In this document: positions 1 to 6,098 of the stretch, in pieces
How positions within the stretch are numbered: position 1 is the stretch's first letter
Layout: each line of letters opens with the position of its first letter
Assembly: GCA_021736505.1 (NCBI GenBank)
Contig: JAIPFU010000054.1
Coordinates: 1 to 9,718 of the forward strand
Length of the DNA stretch: 9,718 nt
Direction of reading: 5' to 3'
From: Spirochaetia bacterium
Lineage (GTDB): Bacteria; Spirochaetota; Spirochaetia; PWKH01
The notes under the pieces: model-generated
Seen by the model: the letters and a program-made list of their open reading frames with translations, nothing else
What the model was told of the DNA's origin: nothing
Database searches by the model: none
Program-made: the position numbers and the translations under genes

Positions 1-2
1 TA

Positions 3-824
3 TCAAACTTTCATACCTGGGATGCGGTGTACCCGGCATTAGATTCGTCGTATCCTGTTATTGCATATGACAGATTGGCTTTTGGGCTTTCTGAACGTCC
101 CATTCCGGATGAAGATACAGGAGAGTTCGCAGCAGGCAGCAATCCCTATACCGGAGAAGCTGTAAAAGAGCGGACGGTTGAACTGATGGATAAGTTGAAA
201 GGAGAATCCTTTGTTCTCGTTGGAAATTCTGCGGGAGGAAACTTAGCCGTTCAACTGGCTCTGGATTATCCCGAGAAGGCGGCTGCTCTTATCCTGATTG
301 ATCCGGCGATATACCGGAATGGTCCTCCATCACTTGTTCGCTGGCTTCTGCAGCTACCCTTTTTTCGGGGAACAGGCATTCGAACAACGCGGAGGCTGGC
401 AGAAAGGAGTGATGAACTTTTCAGTGAAGCATGGTATGACCCAGAGAAGGTTCCTAGTGAGTTAGCAGAGCATTATAAAAAGCCGCTGCAGGCGGAAAAC
501 TGGGACATTGCCCTCTTTGAGTACACAAAAGCCAATAGAGATCCGGGAATCACAGATCGTCTGGGGAGTCTGGAAATACCGGTCTTGATCATTCATGGAG
601 CTGAAGATACTGTTGTTCCGTTAAAATTAAGCGAACGTTTGTTTGCAGAAATTCCCGGAGCAAGCTTGGAAGTTTTTAATGAATGCGGTCATGTGCCGCA
701 GGAAGAGTGCCCGGATAAAACCGCTGAAGTGATTAATCAATTCCTGCAGAACCTTTTTTCACAGGAGAAGGAAAGTTTTGGGAATAGAAATGAAACTGAT
801 GAAGGAGATCCTGGGAAATGGTGA
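3..824 (+). CDS. Alpha/beta-fold hydrolase, 5'-truncated by window edge
   Basis: This is the C-terminal part of an alpha/beta hydrolase. The frame is open from base 3 without a start codon; the codons before the GTG at 27 read SNFHTWDAVYPAL, a normal continuation of the family's oxyanion/strand region, so the true start lies upstream. The segment VIAYDRLAFGLSERP matches the conserved strand and loop before the nucleophile elbow. The elbow is GNSAGG with the nucleophile Ser codon at 228-230. The acid is probably Asp at 606-608 (HGAEDTVVP) and the base His at 690-692 (CGHVPQEECP), so the catalytic triad is complete. The lid region between elbow and acid is of ordinary length. Substrate cannot be told from sequence; esterase, lactonase and C-C hydrolase activities all occur in this fold. 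The 3' end overlaps the next frame by 47 bp. Confidence 0.9.
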   Translation, partial: SNFHTWDAVYPALDSSYPVIAYDRLAFGLSERPIPDEDTGEFAAGSNPYTGEAVKERTVELMDKLKGESFVLVGNSAGGNLAVQLALDYPEKAAALILIDPAIYRNGPPSLVRWLLQLPFFRGTGIRTTRRLAERSDELFSEAWYDPEKVPSELAEHYKKPLQAENWDIALFEYTKANRDPGITDRLGSLEIPVLIIHGAEDTVVPLKLSERLFAEIPGASLEVFNECGHVPQEECPDKTAEVINQFLQNLFSQEKESFGNRNETDEGDPGKW

Positions 825-2016
825 ATCAGTAGAAAAAAAGCTTGTCACTATCCTTATGGAGGCATCAGTAAGAGACGAACTGTACCAGCAGAATAGGAAT
901 TGGGAATCCGCTGTTAGAAGAAGCTGTCCGGGTGTCCTTATGAAAATTTGCTGCAGAGAAGGAAATCGTGGAGCAGGCGGCGGAATTCGGGAACGAAGGC
1001 ATCAGCAAAAAATTGAACAAAATCATGATGTATTGAGGGCTGTCGAATTGGAGAGATCAGCCACTGAAATGGCTGAAAACATAGAAACTTCATACAATCG
1101 CTCTGATGATTTCAGAAAAGCAGCGATTCGTCGTAAAGCTTTGAACCTTTGGGATTCTGCTGAAATGCAGCTGAAGAGCGCTTTTTCTGAGAAAGGGGAC
1201 ATTCTTAAGACTGACCGGTCACTCATCAAAAAAATACAGCAAAATTGCTCCATGCTTATGACTGCTCTCGATTTCTGCAATAGTAGTGAATCCAATGATA
1301 TTGATTCGCTGATGATGATGGATGAGCGGATTGAGTCCGTTAGAAAAAAATTTATATCTATACGCAAACTACTGCAGAATTTAATAGTGAATGGTCGGTC
1401 ATATGCGAAAACAGGGCTTGAGGTGGTCGATGAGTCATGTGGTGATAAAGCTGGAGGAGATGATTTTGGGGGAGATGATTTTGGAGGAGATGATTTTGGA
1501 GGAGATGATGTTGAAGAAGATGATGTTGAAGAAGATGGATCAAGGGGGCGTCTGAGAAGTTCTAGTGCAGTCGAATCTTGTATGATGCGCTTGAATTATA
1601 CCCTCCGTATTACCCTTCTTGATGTGACGCCGGTGCCTTGGAGGATCGTAACCATTCCAGAGTGTTTATTTTTAAATGAGCTCAATCGCGTTCTGCAGAT
1701 TTGTTTTGGGCAAGAAGGAGAATATGAGAAAAACTGCTTCTATGAAGTGATGAATAAACGAGTAATGAATAACGGAGTGAAGATAGAGATCATCGGCAGT
1801 CGGTGGTATTGGCCTTGCAGGCAGCACCGCTTTAATTATCCAAGGTGCATAAAGGGGAGAGCGGGAGTTCCCAAGGGTGCAGTTTCCAAGGCTGCAAGCA
1901 TCAAGGTTGGAGGAATGCAGACTGCTTTAGATTTTGTTGAGGGAAAGAGCAGTCAAATTATTCCCTATGAGCGTCGTAGAGTGAACAGGGAGCTGAAAAA
2001 ACAGTTTGTGAAGTGA
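778..2016 (+). CDS. Hypothetical protein with acidic pentapeptide repeat and partial pRiA4b ORF-3-like segment; possibly decayed
   Basis: I do not recognise the full protein. The best start is TTG 778, 10 bases after AGGAG at 763-767; ATG 790 and 799 have no good ribosome site. Residues about 85-215 are a charged, probably helical region without known motifs. Residues about 226-255 are six GGDDF/EEDDV-type pentapeptides encoded by 15-bp tandem repeats. Residues about 272-320 (LNYTLRITLLDVTPVPWRIV, then LNELNRVLQICFG) resemble the start of the plasmid pRiA4b ORF-3-like family (PF07929), but the usual continuation of that domain is lost. Around 890-1035 frame +2, and around 1800-1850 frame +3, read more like natural protein than the annotated frame. 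This suggests that the 412-residue frame joins pieces of an older gene or genes after indels. It stops one base before the convergent DUF1801 stop. Function unknown; expression doubtful. Confidence 0.5.
   Translation: MGIEMKLMKEILGNGESVEKKLVTILMEASVRDELYQQNRNWESAVRRSCPGVLMKICCREGNRGAGGGIRERRHQQKIEQNHDVLRAVELERSATEMAENIETSYNRSDDFRKAAIRRKALNLWDSAEMQLKSAFSEKGDILKTDRSLIKKIQQNCSMLMTALDFCNSSESNDIDSLMMMDERIESVRKKFISIRKLLQNLIVNGRSYAKTGLEVVDESCGDKAGGDDFGGDDFGGDDFGGDDVEEDDVEEDGSRGRLRSSSAVESCMMRLNYTLRITLLDVTPVPWRIVTIPECLFLNELNRVLQICFGQEGEYEKNCFYEVMNKRVMNNGVKIEIIGSRWYWPCRQHRFNYPRCIKGRAGVPKGAVSKAASIKVGGMQTALDFVEGKSSQIIPYERRRVNRELKKQFVK
1453..1542 (+). repeat. 15-bp tandem repeat encoding acidic pentapeptides
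   Basis: Six consecutive 15-bp units start at 1453, 1468, 1483, 1498, 1513 and 1528. The first three are GGAGGAGATGATTTT or a one-base variant; the fourth ends in GATGTT; the fifth begins GAAGAA; the sixth diverges at its end. They encode GGDDF three times, then GGDDV, EEDDV and EEDGS. Because 15 is a multiple of 3, changes in copy number keep the frame. The repeat lies between a helical N-terminal region and the pRiA4b ORF-3-like segment, as an acidic linker would. Confidence 0.93.
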
Positions 2017-2022
2017 GTCACT
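2012..2022. other. Palindrome holding both convergent stop codons
   Basis: AGTGAGTCACT is a perfect odd palindrome. Its left TGA (2014-2016) ends the plus-strand frame and its right half (2018-2020) is the TGA stop of the minus-strand DUF1801 gene. The arms are only five bases with a one-base centre and no T-tract follows, so it is unlikely to be a terminator. There is no space for a conventional terminator between the two genes. Confidence 0.6.
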
Positions 2023-2449
2023 CGAAGTTTGCGTTTTTCTGAAGAAGGTATGTGACGGATTCGCTGATAAGTTCCCGAAGTACCGCAATATCGATTTCAT
2101 CAAGGGTTTTGATGCGGATAGTGGAACTCTTTATGCTGTTTGTGCCGAGTTTTTCAAGAAGGGGAGTAAACAGGGAGAAGTCTGAAAAGAGATGAATGGC
2201 AATATGGTCTTCTTTGGGGGAGAAACCTATAAGAGAATGCTGCTCCTGGTCTCCAGATGTTTCAGGAAGCTTGCTGAGGCCGAAACCGACGGCAGTACCA
2301 TGCTGCATTCTGCCGGTTTCTCCGGTTACAGCGGTCATGAGATCGAGCAGAGCATAGCAGTCCCCCCGTTTCTTCTCATTCTCAATGGAATCAAGAAATT
2401 GCTTTACTTCCTCATCATACTCTGCTGTGGTAATCATTGGAGTAGACAT
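2018..2449 (-). CDS. DUF1801 (YdhG-like) domain protein
   Basis: A 143-residue single-domain protein matching the DUF1801 family throughout. It has an N-terminal helix (about 12-40, EVKQFLDSIENEKKRGDCYALLDLM), a central VGFG strand (residues 54-57), the HSLIGFSPKEDHIAIHLF strands (about 71-88) and the C-terminal IRIKTLDEIDIAVLRELI segment. Family members are small soluble proteins of uncertain role with an iron-chaperone-like fold related to frataxin-like YdhG proteins. The start is ATG at 2447-2449, preceded on the minus strand by an ideal AGGAGG seven bases away. The segment RMQHGTAVGFG carries no Trp where many relatives have a W (KMWG type). It follows the thioesterase gene on the same strand after a 58-bp gap, so the two may be co-transcribed. 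Confidence 0.85.
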   Translation of the reverse strand: MSTPMITTAEYDEEVKQFLDSIENEKKRGDCYALLDLMTAVTGETGRMQHGTAVGFGLSKLPETSGDQEQHSLIGFSPKEDHIAIHLFSDFSLFTPLLEKLGTNSIKSSTIRIKTLDEIDIAVLRELISESVTYLLQKNANFE

Positions 2450-2507
2450 TTCAGCCTCCTCAAGCCTTTAGCGTTTTCAGTGAAATTCTGATGCAGCACC
2501 TCTGCTG

Positions 2508-2930
2508 CTATGATTGTGCCGGATGTTCCTTTTTGTAGGCATTAATCATTGAGTCGGGCAGTTTTGTCGGTCGCTGCCGCTTTAGATCCATAAAATAGCC
2601 TATTTGTATACCGGTGCAGTAGATATCCGAATCCTGCAGTATCTCAAAATGCATTTCCCATTTTGTCCTTCCAACTTTTTCCATCCAGCAGGTTCCGGCG
2701 GGTTTATTCTGTATGGTCAATGGTCGGCGATAGTCAATTTCCGTATGCATAAGTACCGGTGATTTTCCGTCGGATATCATCTGTTCAAAAGGATAATGTT
2801 TATCCAGGAATACGTGTCTGAGATCTTCGAACCATCGTATGTAGACAATATTACTGACATACCCCATGGCATCAATATCGTAAGCGCGGATGGGGATTTC
2901 GGCTTCAACTGACAGCGGACGTATTTTCAT
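2508..2930 (-). CDS. Hotdog-fold acyl-CoA/ACP thioesterase family protein
   Basis: The protein matches the 4-hydroxybenzoyl-CoA thioesterase/YbgC-like hotdog family, which hydrolyses acyl-CoA or acyl-ACP thioesters in the cytoplasm. The signature is RAYDIDAMGYVSNIVYIRWFEDLR near the N-terminus: the Asp of DIDAMG is the usual catalytic position and the following V-N-Y-RWFE helix is the hotdog 'sausage'. Downstream, EIDYRRPLT and GRTKWEMHFEI are the expected beta strands. I prefer ATG at 2928-2930 (140 residues) because AGAGG lies nine bases before it. A longer version from ATG 2967-2969 (153 residues) is open but lacks a ribosome site. The acyl substrate is unknown. It is divergent from the DUF445 gene. 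Confidence 0.85.
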   Translation of the reverse strand: MKIRPLSVEAEIPIRAYDIDAMGYVSNIVYIRWFEDLRHVFLDKHYPFEQMISDGKSPVLMHTEIDYRRPLTIQNKPAGTCWMEKVGRTKWEMHFEILQDSDIYCTGIQIGYFMDLKRQRPTKLPDSMINAYKKEHPAQS

Positions 2931-3048
2931 GAATGCTAACCTCTGATGAATTTTTTCCCTGTATTTCATTGTATACGATTTTATTCAATTTGGGTATAGA
3001 TATTATGCCAACAATTACTTCAGGGATAAAAAGTTCTTCACAGAATAC

Positions 3049-3077
3049 TTGTCTATCACAAAAAGTTTCAGTATACA
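3049..3077 (+). promoter_or_regulatory. Putative sigma70-type promoter of the DUF445 gene
   Basis: A -35 box TTGTCT (3049-3054), a 17-bp spacer and a -10 box TATACA (3072-3077) are visible. Transcription would start around 3083-3085, downstream of the ATG at 3081 and upstream of the ATG at 3126. This favours the later start for the gene. Confidence 0.6.
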
Positions 3078-3125
3078 TATATGAGGGAAACAAAAAACAC
3101 TGATAAAAAACATAGGAAACTCTGC

Positions 3126-3905
3126 ATGGATGTACAAATGACTTCTGTTCAAAAAAACACTGCCAGCGCTCTGAATAAAAGCGCTGTTACAAATCTTATC
3201 GCTCTGATCGTTATTCTTCTAGGCTACCTTTCTCCCTGGTTCGGTGCCCATATACGGTCGGTCGGATTTTTTGCTCTTTCAGGAGCTATTACTAACTGGC
3301 TTGCCATACATATGCTTTTTGAGAAGGTCCGGGGACTGTATGGTTCAGGGGTGGTTCCTAACCATTTCGAAGATTTTAAACGTGGTATTCGACAGCTGAT
3401 CATGGACCAGTTTTTTACAAAAGCGAACATGCATAAGTTTCTTGCGGATACGCTGGAACAAAGTGCGGATGAGTTTGATATTGAACCGGCTTTGGATGCT
3501 ATTGAATATGATAAAGCGTTTCAAAATTTAGTAAGTATGATTATGCAGTCTTCATTCGGCGGAATGCTCGGCATGTTCGGTGGACAAGGCGCTTTGGAAG
3601 GATTCCGTGAACCATTTGAAGAGAATATTAAGGCTTTTATTCGGGAACAGGCTGAAAGGGAAGAGTTTCGACAAGCTTTACTTGGTTCAGGAAGTGGAAA
3701 AAATGAAGAGGGAATCGATACCATGGTTAATGCGGTTAAGAGCAAAGTGGAACTGATTGTTGAATCACGCTTGGATGAACTGACTCCGCAGATGGTAAAA
3801 CAGATTGTAAAAGAGATGATTGCTAAGCATCTCGGCTGGCTGGTAGTCTGGGGCGGGGTTTTCGGCGGAGCCATCGGTTTAGTGATGAGTCTTATCCCTG
3901 CATAA
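3126..3905 (+). CDS. DUF445 family membrane protein
   Basis: The protein matches the DUF445 (YheB-like) family of membrane proteins of unknown function. A hydrophobic segment at about residues 22-42 (LIALIVILLGYLSPWFGAHI) is followed by the family hallmark GAITNWLAIHMLFEKV. Then comes GVVPNHFEDFKRGIRQLI, a long charged helical domain, and a second membrane segment at the extreme C-terminus (WLVVWGGVFGGAIGLVMSLI). Both ends are therefore anchored with the helical domain on one side. At about 259 residues it belongs to the short form of the family. I chose ATG 3126 because AGGA (3114-3117) lies eight bases upstream and the predicted transcript starts after the alternative ATG at 3081, which lacks a ribosome site. 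It is convergent with the rraA-like gene across 49 bp. Confidence 0.85.
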   Translation: MDVQMTSVQKNTASALNKSAVTNLIALIVILLGYLSPWFGAHIRSVGFFALSGAITNWLAIHMLFEKVRGLYGSGVVPNHFEDFKRGIRQLIMDQFFTKANMHKFLADTLEQSADEFDIEPALDAIEYDKAFQNLVSMIMQSSFGGMLGMFGGQGALEGFREPFEENIKAFIREQAEREEFRQALLGSGSGKNEEGIDTMVNAVKSKVELIVESRLDELTPQMVKQIVKEMIAKHLGWLVVWGGVFGGAIGLVMSLIPA

Positions 3906-3954
3906 TTCTCTGTGAGTTTAAGGTACTGGGGTTTTTTATAAAATGACTGTTTGG

Positions 3955-4698
3955 TCACTTTACATTTGCTGAATCTGTACCAAATTTCTGTTTATAGAAT
4001 TTACCGAACTCATTGTCTGCTCGAGCTATTGAGGCGAGAATAGCTTCCATACTTTTTCCCCGGCCTTGTTTAGCTGCGGCAATAACTGTTTCATTTTCTA
4101 AGCTGTCGAGAAATTCTGCAGCATGGAGCAGCGCCTCTTCATCCTCCTTCGGGATTGCAAGAAAGCCGTGCTGGTCAGCGTGTAGTAATTGACCGGGTTC
4201 TATTGGACAGCCGAAGGCAGAAACTGAACAATTCCAGCGAACGGGGTAACTCCATGCGTGCCCGACGCACAGTCGTCGTGCCAGTACATTGAACCCCGTT
4301 TCCCGAATCTCATCAATGTCCCGTACTGCTCCGTCTGTAATGGTTCCGACACAGCCTAAAGCCAAGTGAATGTTGGTATTTACTTCTCCCCAAAAGGCGC
4401 CCAATGCCTTCGGGCTGTCGAGATCCTGAACAACAACTATTTTGGGTCCCTCAATTGATGCAATATAAGCTCTATATTCATTCCAGGCATTAATGTTTTG
4501 TTTTGGATGATCCGGATTTCCCGGTTCAATAACAACGGTAACAGCTCTTCCTGTCATGATGCCCTGTTCAGGGGTGAACTGGCTAACTGGGTCAAGGTTG
4601 AAGCAGCTTGTCCTCGGATGATCAGTTACTGCTTCCCACCCGTTATAGACTGCCGGTGTGTTCCAGCGCTGCAGTTTCAGCAATGTATCTATGGTCAT
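3955..4698 (-). CDS. RraA-like / HMG-aldolase family protein
   Basis: A 247-residue member of the RraA/4-hydroxy-4-methyl-2-oxoglutarate aldolase family (older annotation: dimethylmenaquinone methyltransferase-like). True family aldolases use a divalent metal to cleave 4-hydroxy-2-oxo acids to pyruvate, or decarboxylate oxaloacetate. Visible motifs are GAFWGEVN (100-107), corresponding to the glycine-rich binding loop, and DGAVRDIDEI (122-131), containing the Arg126-Asp127 pair that binds substrate and metal in HMG/CHA aldolases. PGQLLHADQHGFLAIP (168-183) matches the usual GDxxxADxxGVxxxP strand. Catalytic residues are thus kept, which argues for an enzyme rather than an RNase-E-binding RraA. 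ATG 4698 is chosen because it follows GGGGGAA closely; the frame stays open to 4860 but that region lies across the predicted promoter start. It is divergent from the HpcH/HpaI gene and carries the shared operator. Confidence 0.87.
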   Translation of the reverse strand: MTIDTLLKLQRWNTPAVYNGWEAVTDHPRTSCFNLDPVSQFTPEQGIMTGRAVTVVIEPGNPDHPKQNINAWNEYRAYIASIEGPKIVVVQDLDSPKALGAFWGEVNTNIHLALGCVGTITDGAVRDIDEIRETGFNVLARRLCVGHAWSYPVRWNCSVSAFGCPIEPGQLLHADQHGFLAIPKEDEEALLHAAEFLDSLENETVIAAAKQGRGKSMEAILASIARADNEFGKFYKQKFGTDSANVK

Positions 4699-4778
4699 GT
4701 ATTCCCCCGTAAATTTTTTAGTTTTTCGGCTTCTTAGGCTTCTTCGTTTCATTTCTGAATTTTTCACATCTTGTATTT

Positions 4779-4838
4779 CTTGCAAATGAATTGAGTAAAA
4801 TTCAGAATACAGAGCCGTATTCAGTACTTGCAAATGAA
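4779..4838 (-). repeat. 12-bp direct repeat pair in the rraA leader
   Basis: TTCATTTGCAAG (minus-strand sense) occurs at 4827-4838 and again at 4779-4790, 48 bp apart and in the same direction. Both lie between the predicted start of transcription and the rraA-like start codon. They could be a protein binding site or a remnant of a local duplication; no further identity connects them. Confidence 0.75.
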
Positions 4839-4849
4839 AAAATATCTGA

Positions 4850-4860
4850 TGATATATCAA
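4850..4860 (-). promoter_or_regulatory. Operator copy 1 (TTGATATATCA), rraA-like gene
   Basis: The perfect palindrome TGATATATCA (4850-4859) read on the minus strand is TTGATATATCA followed by TCAGATAT, which fits the four-copy consensus. It begins directly after the -10 box of the leftward promoter, so it covers the predicted transcription start. A bound repressor here would block initiation. A second dyad, TATC-N4-GATA, overlaps its downstream half. Confidence 0.8.
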
Positions 4861-4889
4861 ATACTACATCAATAATGCTGCTCTGTCAA
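4861..4889 (-). promoter_or_regulatory. Strong sigma70-type promoter of the rraA-like gene
   Basis: On the minus strand a perfect -35 box TTGACA (4884-4889) and a -10 box TAGTAT (4861-4866) are separated by exactly 17 bp. The predicted start point lies near 4854, inside operator 1. The resulting leader is about 155 nt long. Confidence 0.75.
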
Positions 4890-4995
4890 TTTACTTTGCA
4901 GGGAACTCAGATGATAAATAATAAAGATAGTACATACTAGGTGATCTTAATGTTATTTATTATGTAGCTAGGTCATTACTAACTATTCTGCCCGT

Positions 4996-5023
4996 TGATG
5001 GAGTTCAAGTGATGGAGTTCAAG
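4996..5023 (+). repeat. 14-bp perfect tandem duplication
   Basis: TGATGGAGTTCAAG occurs twice back to back (4996-5009 and 5010-5023). The first copy supplies a GGAG sequence eight bases before an ATG in the second copy, which opens a 20-codon frame ending at TAG 5072-5074. Confidence 0.95.
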
Positions 5024-5077
5024 AAAAGAGAATTTACTCAAGGTGATCATCTCTATAAAAAAAATATAAAATAGCAC

Positions 5078-5088
5078 TTGATATATCA
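5078..5088 (+). promoter_or_regulatory. Operator copy 2 (TTGATATATCA), HpcH/HpaI aldolase gene
   Basis: The same 11-bp sequence, followed by CAAGAAAT as in the consensus. Its first six bases double as the -35 box of the rightward promoter, so repressor and RNA polymerase would compete directly. Confidence 0.8.
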
Positions 5089-5106
5089 CAAGAAATAATA
5101 TATTAT
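5078..5106 (+). promoter_or_regulatory. Promoter of the HpcH/HpaI aldolase gene
   Basis: TTGATA (5078-5083), a 17-bp spacer and TATTAT (5101-5106) fit a sigma70-type promoter. Transcription would start near 5112, right at the ribosome binding site, giving a leader of only about 15 nt. Confidence 0.6.
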
Positions 5107-5112
5107 ACCTTC

Positions 5113-5127
5113 AAGGAGGCACCTCCC
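5113..5127 (+). promoter_or_regulatory. Ribosome binding site with complementary flank
   Basis: AAGGAGG (5113-5119) is a near-perfect Shine-Dalgarno sequence eight bases before ATG 5128. It is followed at once by CACCTCCC, so GGAG can pair with CTCC around a GCAC loop. This small hairpin could mask the site, but with only four pairs it is probably weak. Confidence 0.65.
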
Positions 5128-5940
5128 ATGAATAATTTTACTATTCCAGAAAAATTACGGAATGGAATTATGATGTATGGTACTTTGGTCGTATCAAGTT
5201 CCCCGTTATGGCCTGAAGTTATTGCAGCCAGCGGTGTTGATTTTGTCTTTATTGATACCGAGCACATCCCCTTAAGCCGCGAGCAGACTGCTCTCATGTG
5301 CAGGATGTATGCAGCAATGGGTCTGCCTCCTTTGCTAAGAATTCCTTCTCCCGATCCAGTAAAAGCAAGAATGGCTCTAGACGGCGGTGCTGCTGGTATC
5401 ATTGCTCCCTATATCGAAAATAAGGAACAAGTTGAAGGATTAATCGGTTCCGTTAAAAAAAGACCTATCCAGGGAGAAAGTCTGCAAAGAATTCTCCAGT
5501 CTTCAGAGTATGCTTCTCAGGAGTTGGAATCCTATGTAACCGTACAGAATCAACATAATGCGCTTATTCTGAATATTGAGAGCAGAACGGCGGTAGATAA
5601 CTTGCACGAAATTCTCAGGTACCCGGAAGTTGATGCCGTACTCATTGGTCCCCATGACCTATCCTGTAGCATGGGAATACCTGAGCAATACGACAATCCG
5701 ATTTTTAAAGAGATGGTTATTCACATTATTAGAACTGCTCGAGAATTTGGAAAAGGTGCGGGATACCATAAAGGTTACGGGGGAGAGGGGATAGCATTTG
5801 AGAAAGAGCTTATAAAACAAGGCATGAACCTTGTCCTGCATGAAGCAGATATCATTGCAGTACAAGAAAAAATAAAGCAGGATCTGAAGAGCTTAAAAAG
5901 TATAGCGGCGGATAAAAGCCTGGATACTTCTACACAGTAA
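5128..5940 (+). CDS. HpcH/HpaI aldolase family protein
   Basis: A 270-residue TIM-barrel class II aldolase of the HpcH/HpaI family, related to 4-hydroxy-2-oxoheptanedioate and 2-dehydro-3-deoxyglucarate aldolases. These use a divalent metal to split 4-hydroxy-2-oxo acids into pyruvate and an aldehyde. All key positions are visible: the base His46 in DTEH (43-46), substrate-binding Arg71 in LLRIP, metal ligand Glu151 in LNIES, and metal ligand Asp177 in IGPHDLS. GGAAGIIAPYIEN (86-98) is the typical phosphate-like binding strand and loop. The usual RYPPxGxRG segment is instead KRPIQGESLQR, a variant that may reflect a different substrate. The start is fixed by AAGGAGG eight bases upstream. Operator 2 lies in its promoter, so it should be co-regulated with the rraA-like gene and the operon downstream. 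The stop codon lies within a 12-bp tandem repeat. Confidence 0.92.
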   Translation: MNNFTIPEKLRNGIMMYGTLVVSSSPLWPEVIAASGVDFVFIDTEHIPLSREQTALMCRMYAAMGLPPLLRIPSPDPVKARMALDGGAAGIIAPYIENKEQVEGLIGSVKKRPIQGESLQRILQSSEYASQELESYVTVQNQHNALILNIESRTAVDNLHEILRYPEVDAVLIGPHDLSCSMGIPEQYDNPIFKEMVIHIIRTAREFGKGAGYHKGYGGEGIAFEKELIKQGMNLVLHEADIIAVQEKIKQDLKSLKSIAADKSLDTSTQ

Positions 5941-5967
5941 GGTACACAGTAAGGAACACAGTAAGGG
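5932..5967 (+). repeat. 12-bp tandem repeat spanning the aldolase stop codon
   Basis: Three units, ACACAGTAAGGT, ACACAGTAAGGA and ACACAGTAAGGG, run back to back and differ only in the last base. The first contains the TAA stop of the aldolase frame. Since 12 is a multiple of 3, the other two also place TAA in frame, giving three successive in-frame stops. Confidence 0.95.
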
Positions 5968-6062
5968 AGCTCTTTTTGTATTAAGAAGTTTCCAGTAAAG
6001 TTAAGGACAATATATTGCAGAGAAAAACAATGGGGACAGAAAAATCGTGTCTGAAAAATCAC

Positions 6063-6073
6063 TTGATATATCA
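6063..6073 (+). promoter_or_regulatory. Operator copy 3 (TTGATATATCA), gntR gene
   Basis: The 11-bp sequence is followed by GGAGAAAT, matching the consensus. It lies 25 bp before the regulator's first ATG and forms its -35 box, as expected for autoregulation. Confidence 0.8.
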
Positions 6074-6091
6074 GGAGAAATGATTTATTAT
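6063..6091 (+). promoter_or_regulatory. Promoter of the gntR gene
   Basis: TTGATA (6063-6068), a 17-bp spacer and TATTAT (6086-6091) have the same layout as the aldolase promoter. The expected start point near 6097-6099 coincides with the first ATG, so the mRNA may be leaderless or translation may begin at ATG 6117. Confidence 0.55.
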
Positions 6092-6098
6092 TACTAGT

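Larger units (their letters stand above)
4699..5127. other. 429-bp divergent intergenic region between rraA-like and HpcH/HpaI genes
   Basis: No convincing gene lies here. From left to right it holds the roughly 155-nt untranslated leader of the rraA-like gene with two copies of CTTGCAAATGAA, operator 1 with the leftward promoter, and an A/T-rich stretch (4890-4990). Then come a 14-bp tandem duplication (4996-5023), a doubtful 20-codon frame (5012-5074), and operator 2 with the rightward promoter and a strong ribosome site. The two operators are 229 bp apart and point away from each other, each toward its gene. Confidence 0.85.

Noticed and set aside
1453..1542. CRISPR array or mobile-element repeat
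   Set aside because: Units are contiguous 15-mers without spacers and lie in frame within a coding region.
1358..1543. Minus-strand frame with HLLQ/NHLL repeats
   Set aside because: It is only the reverse reading of the 15-bp repeat in the plus-strand frame and has no ribosome site or family match.
3081..3125. ATG 3081 as start of the DUF445 protein
   Set aside because: No ribosome site precedes it and the promoter at 3049-3077 would start the transcript after it; ATG 3126 has AGGA at correct spacing.
3906..3954. Terminator between the convergent DUF445 and rraA-like genes (TGAC...GTCA near 3943-3958 and a GGGGTTTTTT run)
   Set aside because: The stem has only four clean pairs and the T-run is not preceded by a matching stem, so it cannot be claimed.
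4699..4860. N-terminal extension of the rraA-like protein by 54 residues to a TTG at 4860
   Set aside because: The TTG lies inside the operator and upstream of the predicted transcription start, the extension has no family similarity, and ATG 4698 has a close purine-rich ribosome site.
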